Source of the DNA: Pseudorasbora parva
Lineage: Eukaryota; Chordata; Actinopteri; Cypriniformes; Gobionidae
Length of the DNA: 64,000 nucleotides
Assembly: GCF_024679245.1 (NCBI RefSeq)
Contig: NC_090191.1
Location: 41,091,524-41,155,523 of the forward strand
Direction of reading: 5' to 3'
This document shows, in pieces, positions 11,839 to 23,268 of the stretch; position 1 is the first letter of the stretch, and each line of letters begins with the position of its first letter. A program made the translations under genes and the position numbers. Under the pieces are notes generated by a model. That model had not been told where the DNA came from. It made no database searches and saw only the letters and a program-made list of their open reading frames with translations.

Positions 11839-13458
11839 CAGTGCATCCGGAAAGTATTCAAAGCACTTAACTTTTTTACATTTTGTTATGTTTCAGCCTT
11901 ATGGCAACATGATAGACTGAGGGGATCACATGCATACATTATTCACAGCTTTTGCTCAATACTTTGTTAAAACACCTTTGGCTTCAATTACAGTCTTAAG
12001 TATTTTTGAGTATGATGCTACAAGCTTGGCACACTTATTTTTTTGTGCAGTTTCTCACATTCTTGTTTGCAGGAACTCTCAAGCTCCATCAGGGTGGATG
12101 GGGAGTATCGGTGCACAGCCATTTTCAGGTCTCAGAGATGTTCAGTTGGGTTCAAGCTATGGCTGAGCTGCTCAAGGAGATTCACAGAGGTGTCCAGCAG
12201 GCACTCCTTTGTTTTATTGGCTGTGTGCTTATGGTGGTTGTCCTGTTGGAAGAGTCCAGAGTGCTCTGGAGCAGGTTTTCATCAACGATGTCTCTGTACA
12301 TGGCTGCATTCATCATTCCCTCGATCCTGACTAGTCTCCCAGTTCCTGCCACAGAAAAGCATCCCCACAGCATGATGCTGCCACCACCATGCTTCACTCA
12401 TCACCTTTACAATACCATCCACAGTGAAGCATGGTGGTGGCAGCATCATGCTGTGGGGATGCTTTTCTGTGGCAGGAGCTGGGAGACTAGTCAGCTGGGA
12501 GACTAGCATCCCCACAGAATGGTTTTGTCCAGGTGATGAGTGATGCCTGGTTTCCTCCAGACATGATTCTTGCCATTCAGACCAAAGAGTTCAGTCTTTG
12601 TTTCATTAGACCAGAGAATTTTGTTTCTTATGGTCTGAGAGTCCTTTAAGTGCCTTTTGGCAAACTCCAGGCGGGCTATCATGTGCCATCTGGCCACTCT
12701 ACCATACAGACCTGATTGGTGGAGTGCTGCAGAGATGGTTTTTCTTCTGGAAGGTTCTCCTCTTTCTACTGAGAAATGCTGGACCTTTTTCAGAGTTACC
12801 ATCAGGATTTTAAAAAGTGGCAAGCTCCCCCAGTTTCCTTTGAAGCCAATATAGAAGTGACTTAAACTGCAATTCATCGACTGGCCACTAGAGACAGGCT
12901 CCAAAAGAGAGCAGAATCTAATTGAGCATCAGGTTAAAATACTTTACAGCAGAAAAAAAACATGTCTACAGCCTGGTAAAAATTTGATTATTTTTATAAC
13001 ATTATTTAAATAATATTAAGCCTTAAAGTTCTTGCATTATTAAGTACGTGGCTACTTGAGTGACTGGTGGATTGCTGTTTGTCTGCTGTCTGTTAGTCAT
13101 CACGTTACCTCAGCTCCACCCATGTGCCTAAGGTCTACAGAAAATTCCTTGGACTTCATGGCTTGGTTTGTGCTCTGACATGCACTGCTAACTGTGTGAC
13201 CTTATAAAGAAAGGTGTGTGTCTTTCCAAATCATAGCCAATCAACTGAATTTACCACAGGTGGACTCCAATCAATTTGTAGAAACATCTCAAGGATGAAT
13301 ACATTTGCCGAGATTTCAAACAAATGTCATTCACATTCTCATTATGGGGCATTGTTTGCAGAATTGAAAATTATGAATACAATCCATTTTGGAATAAGGC
13401 CGTAATATTACAAATTGTGGAAAAAGAAAAGCACTGTGAATACTTTCCGGATGCACTG
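11839..13458 (-). mobile_element. Tc1-like transposon with both terminal inverted repeats
   Basis: The left end CAGTGCATCCGGAAAGTATT at 11,839 is matched by its complement ending at 13,458. Minus-strand frames at 12,182-12,904 read as Tc1 transposase: SRRKTISAALHQSGLYGR, ARLEFAKRHLKDSQTIRNK, LWSNETKTELFGLNGKNHVW and [14 protein letters not shown]. The reading frame is broken and a 68-bp inverted duplication interrupts it (12,331-12,490), so no intact transposase remains. Confidence 0.85.
12331..12490. repeat. 68-bp palindromic duplication inside the Tc1-like element
   Basis: 12,331-12,398 (starting CTAGTCTCCCAGTTCCTGCC) and 12,423-12,490 are reverse complements with about one mismatch and a 24-bp spacer. 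The repeated part encodes the transposase stretch around [14 protein letters not shown]. An intact Tc1 gene has this stretch once. Confidence 0.85.
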
Positions 13459-14107
13459 AAAACATTCATGATGATAAAAAAAGCAAAGTCATGTGAGTTT
13501 GACCGCGATAGAGATGATAATCAAAACCAAACAGATGTTTTAGTTTTAGTTTGTTTAGTTTAGATTATTGGAGGAAGAAGCTGAACAAGCTCCGCCCTCT
13601 TCTGGATATTGGGCGGAGCAGCGGCTCATTTACGTTTAAAGATACTAGTACAAAAACAGCAGTTTTTTTCTTCCACTGGGGATTTACAACATGGTGTAAT
13701 AATTGATCTGTGGGATATTTTAAGGTGAAACATTATGGAGACCCCCAAGACTTATATTATATCTTGAAGGTCTCTTTTAAGTGATAAAGGCTGTTATCGA
13801 AAGAAATAGTCAATGTAGTACCCAATGTAGTATTTTTTTTTTTCCAGAAACATTGCAACAATCACAGATGACACACTCAGAACACTAATGAAATTATATA
13901 ATATGCATTCATAAACAACTTTTAATTCATTTTTAGTATAAGACAAAATGAGCAACAGTAACAAAAAGCATTACCAAGGAGCTACTAGCAGTTAGTTAGT
14001 GTGAGAGCTTTATTATACAAAACATGAAGATAGAGGCGTTTACTGTTGAACACATGAGCTCTTTTTCCTCTTGCTGGGGAGGCAGAAAACGAAAAAAAGG
14101 GGCTATA
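13459..14107. other. 3' flank of gene A2 with transposon end
   Basis: 13,550-13,780 (AAGCTCCGCCCTCTTCTGG; AAGACTTATATTATATCTTG) resembles the end of a DNA transposon family also glimpsed at 36,730-37,020. From 13,793 the CTLD-gene 3' flank sequence starts. No gene seen. Confidence 0.45.
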
Positions 14108-15890
14108 TTACTTCATTTCACATAAAACTCTAAATTCAGATATGCAGTCTTTAGCACTCCATTTGTATTGACCATCCGCCTCCTTCTCTATGGCACCGCA
14201 GTGTTCTGGTTGACATCCTCCTTTCCAGTTGGTCCAGTTTCTCACTTGAAGTCCATTGGTCCAATTCCACAGTGGACTCTGTCTAAGCCCCACCCACACT
14301 GGCCCAGAGATACTCCTCCTTTTTAGCTCTCGCTCCGTTTCTATCTGATCATTCTCAGACTGAATGGACAGGAGTCCAGAATAGTGTCTGTCGCAGTAAT
14401 CCAGAGCTCCCTCCCAGGACATTTCATTCTCACTGACATGAATGAAGCGTTCTGACGGAAATAATTATAATACAATTAAATGAGTTGCATGATTTAATAT
14501 ATATGGTAGACTTGGAAATGTTGAATTTTAAAGTATACATGTTTTTTTTTACTTACTGTAGCAAAGAGCAGGACATGTATTGCCTTTACCATTGAACCAA
14601 GATCCTTGTGGAGAGATTGAGAGTAATGTAAAGCATCCTTTAGATGAACTATTCTGTGTGTAATCAGAACGTCCACCATCAAGCCAATCAATGCTGTGAT
14701 TATATCGGAGGCCGATCCAGAAAGAGTCGCTCCCATTTACTGCTTCCTTCACTTGATCATTCTCCATCTTATTTTTGATCCTGACTAAATCTGTGTGATT
14801 CTTTAATTGCTGAACTTGTATCTATAAATGTTACAATTTAAAAGTATTTGCACATTGTTCTTAAGGGGGCATCTTCCCTCATCTTAACGTATATCCACAA
14901 CTTTCCTGCAAGTCTTAGTGGGCGTCGCCATGACACTCGATACTTCCGGTTGACGGTATCTCAGTTCCGGTTTAGCACACATAACAGTTATGCTGCGTTC
15001 ACACCAGACGCGAGTGACGCGAATAAATAGCGCTATTCACGCGAACATGGACACGTGAACATTTTAACTCCATTCGCTTCATTCATTACACAACAGGCGC
15101 GAATTTGCATCACGGGAGGGGCTTCTGCCAGGCAGCGGCAGTCGTCAGAAGGACGAGCCAAGTTAAGGCTGCTCTCGCTGGGGTAAATGAACACTGAGCG
15201 CCTGGGTCTCTCACCTCAGAAAGCTACTTGCTTCCATAAACCATGTAACATAAAGGGACCCGTTTGACATGTTGCTAGCACCCTTCGCACTCCATTCAAA
15301 GCTGATAACAGTACAGACTAACGTAAACCGGAAGTTCATTACCGGCGTGTTCTACGTTGCCATAGCGATCATGGGAAAGGTCAGAGTTCGGGAAAGTTGT
15401 GGATACATGTCATGTGAAATATGAACTTTAATATATGGACATTATAGATAAACACTTGTCCAGGTAAAATTATTTTAACTTGTTCTATGCGAAATTTAAA
15501 GACTCTTTATCTTACACAGAGAATGTTATTAACATAAAATAACTATTACATTTTCACATGCAAATCATATTTTGTTTTCTTTTGCTCATCAATGTATGAT
15601 ATAAGTGTTTATAATCCTCACCCCAGTGAATGAGCAGGGCAGACAGAAACACCAGAGCAATGCTTGACATGATGTCAACCAGAATCTGATATTTGATCAA
15701 ATGTCTTAAACTCGTTCTTGTGATCTGGTGAAAGAAAAAAATAAAAATATTAAATTTGAGAAATCTTCATCTAATGCTGACTTAAGAAAATGACATATAA
15801 AAATCCATGCACTTCTTGACTAAAGTCAGTCTTACCTGGTGAGCGGATGATTTCATCTGATAATGTGATGAAGAAAACTCAATACTTTTA
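14108..15890 (-). pseudogene. CTLD gene A2, lacks CTLD1 and half of CTLD2
   Basis: Present: non-coding exon from 15,836, leader exon 15,670-15,622 (MSSIALVFLSALLIHW), the 3' part of CTLD2 (about 14,804-14,557, with FWIGLRYNHSIDWLDGG) and the whole of CTLD3 (14,451-14,108). In the intact genes the CTLD2 exon continues through a Cys-Arg-Lys-Asn segment. Here it breaks at about 14,804 and runs straight into intron-type sequence resembling 4,090-4,140. The CTLD2 splice acceptor and the whole CTLD1 exon are gone. Leader and CTLD3 are both phase 1, so skipping the fragment would give an in-frame 130-aa secreted single-CTLD protein. CTLD3 has QPE and WSAKDC. Called a pseudogene because of the deletion, but a short product is possible. 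Confidence 0.7.
14892..15405. mobile_element. TIR element in the A2 leader intron
   Basis: TATCCACAACTTTCC at 14,892 is mirrored by GGAAAGTTGTGGATA ending at 15,405. The insert splits sequence that is continuous at 4,135-4,160 (A0) and 27,470-27,500 (A4). Its interior includes CTGCGTTCACACCAGACGCG (about 14,993), a motif typical of fish hAT-like repeats. No transposase seen. Confidence 0.65.
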
Positions 15891-15892
15891 TA
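15886..15892 (-). promoter_or_regulatory. TATA box of gene A2
   Basis: TATAAAAG on the minus strand, in the same context as in A0 and A4. A Tc1-like element begins 64 bp upstream at 15,956. Confidence 0.65.
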
Positions 15893-15955
15893 GATAACCA
15901 TATAGTGGGCAGGTGTAGTAGTTAATCAGTAGCTGAGCTTCACTTGGGTGTTATA

Positions 15956-17125
15956 CAGTGGAGCAAAAAAGTATTTAGTCAGCCACCAATTGTGCAAGTT
16001 CTCCCACTTAAAATGATGAGAGAGGCCTGTAATTTTCATCATAGGTGCACTTCAACTATTAGAGAAAGAATAAGAAAAAAATCCAGAAAAACACTGTCTG
16101 ATTTTTAAAGATTTTATTTGAAAATTATGGTGGAAAATAAGTATTTGGTCAATAACAAAAGTTAATCTCAATATTTTGTTATATACCTTTTGTTGGCAAT
16201 GACAGAGGTCAAACATTTTCTTTAAGTTGCCGCAAGGTTTTTATACACTGTTGCTGGTAGTTTGGCCCATTCCTCCATGCAGATCTCCTCTAAAGCAGTG
16301 ATGTTTTGGGGCTGCCACTGGGCAACACAGATTTTCAAAGATTTTCTATGGGGTTGAGATCTGGACACTGGCTAGGCCACTCCAGGACCTGGAAATGCTT
16401 CTTACCAAGCTACTCCTTTGTTGCCCAGGTGTTGTGTTTGGGATCATTGTCATGCTGAAAGACCCAACCATGTTTCATCTTCAATGCCCTTGCTGATAAA
16501 AGGAGTTTTTTACTCAAAATCTCACAATGCATGGCCCCATTCATTCTTTCCTTTACACAGATCAGTCCTCCTGGTCTTTCTGCAGAAAAAAACAGCCACA
16601 AAGCATGATGTGTCCACCTCCATGCTTCACAGTAGCTATCGTGCAATGATCAAGCATCAAGCCCCAAATCGAGGGAGATTATAAGTTGTTTTGTATGTCT
16701 TCCATTTACTAATAATTGCTTCCACAGTTGATTTATTCACACCAAGCAGCTTACCTATTGCAGATTCAGTCTTCCCGGCCTGGTGCATAATTCGGGTGTT
16801 GCAAAAATGAAGGCAGAGTCACGTATTTCCAATGAGCCTGGGTTGTGTTTGAGGTTGTGGACAGGTGTCTCTTATAGGGATAACGAGTTCAAACAGCTGC
16901 CATTAATACAGGTATTGATTGGAGGACAGAGGAGCCTCTTAAAGAAGAAGTTACAGGTCTGTGAGAGCCAGAAATCTTGCTTTTTTTGTAGGTGACCAAA
17001 TACTTATTTTCCAATTTGCAAATAAATTCTTTAAAAACCAGACAATGTGATTTTCTGGATTGTATTTCTCCCTCCCTGTCTCTCATAATTAAAGTGTACC
17101 TATAATGAAAATTACAGTGACTTAT
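15956..17125. mobile_element. Tc1-like transposon, internally deleted
   Basis: It starts CAGTGGAGCAAAAAAGTATT right after a TA dinucleotide, as expected of Tc1-type insertion. Minus-strand transposase pieces are readable near 16,410-16,646 ([38 protein letters not shown]). An N-terminal part appears near 16,690-16,790. Large parts of the gene and the far right terminal repeat are missing; it fades near ATGAAAATTACA at about 17,125. Confidence 0.8.
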
Positions 17126-17830
17126 TTACTACAACAAATACTTTATATAAAATAAGACTGTGATTACTTATGGCTGAATCCCAAATGGCACATTTCTATG
17201 CACTTTTGTTTTTGTGGACTTACAAAACACTTGGTGGACTGTCCGCAAAGTCCACGAAACCGTAGGGTGTCCCATTCATAATTTTTATTTCAGAAGGGAA
17301 GCTCACAATTTAGGTGTCAGATGTTTGGCAAACAGTTTTGGAGAATTTGATGTTCTCATTCAGTTGCTCACTTCGATGCCACGTTGGAACAACTAATAGG
17401 GATCTCGCCAGAGATCTTCTTTGAGTGTAACTAAACAAGCCAATGCACATTGGCATGCAACTGATTGCCTCAGCCTGCTCATTGCCGATGGTGCCCCTGC
17501 TCCTACAATGCAGCAGCCTTCCTCCACCTAAGTGGTGCAGAAGTGCTGGTCATAGGCAGGTCACCCAGCCCATCCAGGCCCAAGAGGGCCTGCAAAACCA
17601 GAGGCCCTGAGACAGGCAACCCAGAGATGAAGGGGTTGTTCTTCAGGAGATTGTGACCACACAACTCCTTCCCCCGGGGAAGAATCTTTTGTTCTGTTTT
17701 ATAGTCCTCACATACCCTCTGCCCACCTGTGGAAGCAGGTAAGTGTTGTACAGCACACTCAGACCCCACTGTTGGACGCCTCCATGAGATAGTCGCCCCA
17801 GCCCTCTTCTTGTATTCCACCTCACTGCCC
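17126..17830. other. Upstream flank of A2, no gene seen
   Basis: 17,185-17,225 resembles 5,065-5,100, and 17,330-17,360 (GGAGAATTTGATGTT) resembles 5,750 and 30,060, so this is the block 2 copy of the A upstream flank. From about 17,420 it turns into DIRS-like sequence. Short open frames do not resemble known proteins. Confidence 0.4.
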
Positions 17831-18765
17831 CACTATGGGTATACCTATGGTCCCTTTGGTCTCTGCGAGCCTGGCTAGCGATGGTCTTTGGACCATCAGG
17901 CTCGGCTACATGATTCAGTTCGCCTGGCATCTCCCTAGGTTCATGGGTGTATGCATCCCTGTGATGAAAAATGCAAATGCCAATGTCCTGAGTGCAGAGA
18001 TCACAGTATTACTGGCAAAGGATGCGAAAGAGCCGGTCCCTCCAAATATGAAGAAAGGGTTTTACAGCCTGTTACTTCATTGTACCCAAGAAAACCAGTT
18101 GGTTACAACCGGTCATGGACCTGCAAGTTCTGAATTGAAGCCTTCACAAGCTATCATTTCTGCTCACGCAGAAACTGATGTTTGTGCTATTTGCATCATC
18201 AACTATCTTGACAACTGGCTCATTTTATGATGTTTCATTAACAATGTTCGGGAGGAACATTCAAATAATATATCCATTCATGGTGTCATTCCAACCAGTT
18301 GTCAGCAATCAGTAATCAACATATCAGCTCAAGTGGAGGATCACATACATACCCAGTCAACTCACCAATGTTCCTTGACAGGTTTTCAGCATCCCTCCAC
18401 CACCCTGTCTTTCAAACACTCATCTGGTTACTTACTCTGGGTTCGGGCCAAATACCGAGCTCAGAGCCCTCTCCTCGGACAGCATGCCAAACAAACATGC
18501 ATTTATCAAACTTATTTGTAAGTATTAACTCGTGAAAGGACAGTCCAGGGAGGGAACACAGGGACCTGGTGCCCAGACACCTCAGCCAGTTAGGTCAATT
18601 GGGAAAAGTTCAGAGGATCTTTTTTCTCCGTATGGTGTTGGATTTGGTCTAACTTTGCCTTTGGTTAAATAGATTTTTCTCTGGAACAAGATAATAGAAT
18701 GCAAATGCTAATGTCCTGCATGCAGAGATCACAGTATTACTGGCAAAGGATGCGATAGAGCCGGT
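17831..18765 (+). mobile_element. DIRS-type retrotransposon fragment (reverse transcriptase)
   Basis: Frames at 17,980-18,230 read like a DIRS reverse transcriptase: ITVLLAKDAKEPVPPNMKKG and, near 18,190, ICIINYLDNWLIL, where the usual catalytic YLDD has become YLDN. RHLSQLGQLGKSSE-like residues follow near 18,575-18,620. Frameshifts separate the pieces. At 18,697-18,764 a second copy of 17,965-18,040 (CACAGTATTACTGGCAAAGG) appears. It cannot be active. Confidence 0.7.
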
Positions 18766-19694
18766 CTATAATAAAGATAATAAAATGCATAAGACTAAAG
18801 ATTGCCTGTTTGATTTACCCCAAATTACAAACACAACAACCGCAGCACAGAGAGCAATACAGATGTTGTCTTATTTACAATATGACTCAGTGCAGCTGCT
18901 GTGCGCTGGACTACTGCTCCCTTTGAAGCAGCGGCAGAACCATATGAGGCTGGTATGAGCGGCTTTATTCCATGCTGTTGTTTTCACCAGTTTCAAAACA
19001 TGTCTGTTATTTTGCCATTTTCTGCTCGACTGTCACTTTGCAACAACAGAACCTTCTGTAGCATCTTTCAGCATGTTTCCTATAAAAACGTCTGACGTTA
19101 ATGCATTACATACCGTGAGAAAGACATAAACTACGCAAAATCAGATTAGAGCAGTCAGACTGAAACAGATTTACAGAAATGCTATTTGAAAAAGGATTTC
19201 AAACTACATATGAATGTTCCTCGAATGTGATTTGTACAAATCACATTTCATGTGGTTTTTAACAGGTCACACTTGCAAATCTGATCGGATTTCAATCGGA
19301 TATGCATAAAAATCGGAATTTGACGGTCAGTCTGAACGCTCTGGCTCTGTCCACACAAACACGAGTATTTTCAAAACCACAGCTTTTCCAATGCGGTTTG
19401 CTGGCCGTTCACACACAAACGTAGTATTTGGTTGCTGAAACCAAACTTTTTTGAAAACTTATGCCAGGGTGAAGATTTTTAGAAAGATTTTGGCTTGTTA
19501 TGTCAGAAACGGCAATAACCTTTTTCCCAGGCTTCTGATTGTCCAACATCTTTACGTTTAGGGTTATATTGCCACCTGTTGGTTTGACATGTGATTGACA
19601 GTGCTTCATAGCTTGATTTTTATTTTATTTATTTTTTGCATTTTCAGCTGCACACAATTTTTTTGAACTCAGTTTTTAAAACTCTGTTTTTAAA
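18766..19694. other. Intergenic, no gene recognised
   Basis: Mixed repeat-like sequence. 19,220-19,350 includes text typical of MITE arms (CTGATCGGATTTCAATCGG). No convincing coding frame. Confidence 0.35.
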
Positions 19695-20348
19695 AATACT
19701 TGCGTATGTGTGGGGCCCCCATGGATCAGACTTGCTTGTTCAGCACATCCCACAGATGTTTAATTGGATTGAGATTTGGGAATTTGGAGGCCAATCAACA
19801 CCTCAAACTTGTTGTTGTGCCCCTCAAACCATTCCTGAACCATTTTTGCTTTGTGGCAAGCGCATTATCCTGCTTATCCTAAATGGTCTGCGGCTATGCA
19901 GCCCCATATGCAACAAACTGTATTCTGACATTTTTCTATCAGAACAAGCATTAACTTCTTGAACATTTTGAGCTCCAGTAGTTCGTCTGTTTGATCAGAC
20001 CACACGGGCCAGCCTTCGCTCCCCACGTGCATCAATGAGCCTTGGCGGCCCATGACCCTGTGGCCGGTTCTCCACTGTTCCTTCCTTGGAGCACTTTTGA
20101 TAGATACTGACCACTGCAGACCGGGAACAGCCCACAAGAGCTGCAGTTTTGGAGATGCTCTGACCCAGTCGTCTAACTAGGCCCTTGTCTAACTTGCTCA
20201 AATCCTTTATCTTGTCCATTTCTCCTGCTTCTAACACATCAACTTTGAGGACAAAATGTTCACTTGCTGCCTAATATATCCCACCCACTAACAGGACCCA
20301 TGGTGAAGAGATAATCAGTGTTATTCACATTTATGCCTGATCGATGTA
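19695..20348 (-). mobile_element. Decayed Tc1-like DNA transposon, block 2 copy
   Basis: The minus strand at 19,995-20,237 reads [20 protein letters not shown], the Tc1-type helix-turn-helix. 20,000-20,100 continues with [21 protein letters not shown] left-hand part at 19,715-19,870 matches 31,120-31,280. The middle and C-terminal parts are deleted. It is the same family as 6,930-7,522 and 30,970-31,390, but keeps different portions. Confidence 0.75.
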
Positions 20349-20669
20349 TATCAAATTGCTTATATTGAACGCCACCTAAGAATCACAAGTATTTCATTAC
20401 TTTTAAAAACATGAAACTGGCTTATGTTTTTCCTTTTCTAGGAATATTTTCTAGTCAAGGGCTGTTTATTAAGCCACTAAGATAATTGTCAATGCTACTA
20501 TGCCCCTCCAGAATCATCAACCCTTTCAATTATCCATATCAGTCTGCATTATGGGATTTTAAACTCTATGTCACACAAGCCCAGCTTAAAAGTGTAGCAC
20601 TCATGTATAATGTCCATTTTTGTGCTGTAATTTGGTGTAATGCGACCACCCTGCATTAAAATTCAATAT

Positions 20670-20718
<49 letters not shown>

Positions 20719-21729
20719 GCGTGTGCATGAGGTAAACACCTGCATTTCTGTACGTTTAGAGTCACCGTATTGACATCATTTAAAATATAACATTTTATAC
20801 TTCTTTTATTTACAAATCATACCTGAATATGTACAACCCCTTGATGCTCTGATTTATCAGAAGAGGATCTTTGTCTGAGAAAGACCTTTTTAATGGCAAA
20901 TATATCATCAAAGATAAACAAGTATTAGCATGTTTTACAAATCAATGTCAAAATATTTAAATGTGTTAACCAACAATCTCATTTATTACAAAATATGACC
21001 GAAATGAAAAATCCTTTGAATTTAATATTTACTGAATTTTACATATTCTTAAACATTTTAGCGTTTTAGTCTTTCTAGCTTTAAACTCTGTCAACATGTC
21101 CTTATTTTAATGTTAATCCATCCATTAAAAAAGGCTACAAATAAGTTTCTTCAACCGTTTTCTGATTATATTTTATAAACCTCTCCAAACCATTACAGGT
21201 ACATGAATATATTTTATTTTCACAGTCATAAATAGCTAATGTATTTAATTACATTACATTTCTCTAATATTGTACTTATACAACAAGAGTTAATGTAGTT
21301 ATCAAAAATTATTTAGACAAAATGTGTTTAAATAACAGATTCAGAGATTCAAACAATTAGTTATGATTAGAGATCCTGCAGATAGCAAAATAATATTTTT
21401 TAGCTAATTTTCTATAGCCTATAGCTATTGTTTGATTAACATTTATTTTGATGTATTTTCACTAATGAACTGTCAGTGTATCTTGGTTTAGTAACAGAAT
21501 CACCAAGTATAAATGTTATCAGCACAAAGTATTATCAGTAAAGGACTAAAAAAAACTTTAGTATGACACATAAAGATTTACAAATGTAGACAATAAAATA
21601 AATGAGATATACATAAATATCAGAGTGGCAACAGGAACACTAAGGAAAGCTTAAGTAAAGAGCTACAAGAGGTTAGATAGAGGTGTTAACTGTTGAACAC
21701 ATCAAACACTGCATACGATAAACCAAATA
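20349..21729. other. 3' flank of gene B3
   Basis: 20,450-20,540 matches the flank at 7,540-7,600, and 20,850-21,060 matches 8,250-8,460. A (GT)n run lies at 20,670-20,720. No gene recognised. Confidence 0.45.
20670..20720. repeat. (GT)n microsatellite
   Basis: Uninterrupted GT dinucleotides for about 43 bp, then GTGCGTGTGCGTGTGC. Confidence 0.95.
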
Positions 21730-23268
21730 TCACTTCCTCTCACATAAAGCTCTCAAGTTAATTCTGCAGTCTTTATCACGCCATTTGTATTGACCGTCCG
21801 CCTCCTTCTCTATGGCACCGCAGTGCTCGGAAATCTGATGTTTTGGTTTACTTCCTCCTTTCCAGTTGGTCCAGTTTCCCATATTAAGCCCATTGGTCCA
21901 TATCCAGAATCCAAAAAGTCGGCTCTGTCTAAGCCCCACCCACACTGGCCCAGAGATACTCCTCCTTTTTAGCTCTCGCTCCGTTTCTATCTGATCATTC
22001 TCAGACTGAATGGACAGGAGTCCAGAATAGTGTCTGTCGCAGTAATCCAGAGCTTCCTCCCAGGACATTTCAACAGGACTCACATGAATAAAGCTTTCTG
22101 AGGAAAATAATTATAATAATAAAATAAAATAAAATGAGTTGCATGTTTTGATTGATGTGGTAGACTTGGATATGTTACATTTTAAAACATAAATCATTGT
22201 TTTTAACTTACTGTAGCAAAGAGCAAGATAGGCACCCCCATTATTTTTGGACCAAGATCCTGATGGAGAGATTGAGAGAAATGTAAAGCATGCTTTAGAT
22301 GAACTATTCTGTGTGTAATTAGAACGTCCACCATCAAACCAATCAAAGTTGTGATTATATCGGAGGCCGATCCAGAAAGAGTCGCTCCCATTTACTGCTT
22401 CCTTCACTCGATCATTCTCCGTCTCATTTCTGATCCTGACTAAATCTGTGTGATTCTTTCTGCAGGACAGCTGAGCCTCAGTCCAGGTTTTGTTTTCACG
22501 GATTAAACTGTAGTTGTACGATTGTTGCCCCATATCTGTATCAATACAAGAATGGACAATAATTTTACTCACAATATTTAGACATTTATAAGATATAAAC
22601 AGCTCAGGGATCATTACCTTGATCATGACACATGAAGTACATTTTTGTTGAAGTACAACTGAAACACTCCCATCTTCCTTTAGTGTTTATAGCACCACAG
22701 CAGTTTTCCTCAGTAATATTAAAAGTGCCGCTGTAATTGGTTAATGTGACAGAATAACCATTTGACCATTTACAGTTTCTGGCACCAATCCAACCACTAT
22801 TCTCACCACTCTGACTATTATTGAGAATATTAACTAACTCCTTATTCTCTTCTTCATTGTAGATTGTGGCGAGGTCAGTGTAGTTTCTTCTGCAAGCATT
22901 TAGTGCTTCATTTATACTCATTGTTGTATCAATCAAGTGGAAACTTCTCAGTCGGCCTGTAGCATTTAAAAGGGGAACACCTGAGAAGAGATGTTCAGTT
23001 TTCAGTCAAATACTGTAGACATCATCTCGACTGGATGAGCATTCATATCTTTCAAAAACATTTACCAGTGAAACTTTGAAAAATCAAATGGAGACCGTAG
23101 ACTAGTGCTTGCCTTGTAAAATAATAAAGATCTACAATATCTTAATAAAATAAAATACTTAAGACATTTTTAACATGCATAAACATTTTTTACATTTTTA
23201 TTATTTTTTTATAAAGAACGGATTAAATACTCACCCCAGAGAAGAAACAGGACAGATAAAAGTACCAT
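21730..23268 (-). CDS. CTLD gene B3, secreted triple C-type lectin-domain protein (intact)
   Basis: Predicted CDS: 23,268-23,235 (leader), 22,980-22,618 (CTLD1), 22,535-22,212 (CTLD2), 22,097-21,730 (CTLD3). The parts total 1,089 nt and encode 362 aa with no internal stop. Introns are GT-AG and phase 1. The leader starts MVLLSVLFLLWG. CTLD1 is residues 12-132, CTLD2 133-240 and CTLD3 241-362. CTLD1 keeps WIGARNCKWSNG and a run of cysteines. CTLD2 has FWIGLRYNHNFDWFDGG and several N-glycosylation sequons. CTLD3 has VWVGLRQSRLFGFWIW, then KPK and WRDKDC where Ca-binding lectins have QPD/EPN and WND. It is very close to B1 in exons and introns, so the duplication is recent. A non-coding exon starts at 23,619. 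No transmembrane segment; probably secreted. Confidence 0.85.

Noticed and set aside
12006..12506. 166-codon plus-strand frame
   Set aside because: It is antisense to the Tc1 transposase and crosses the palindrome.
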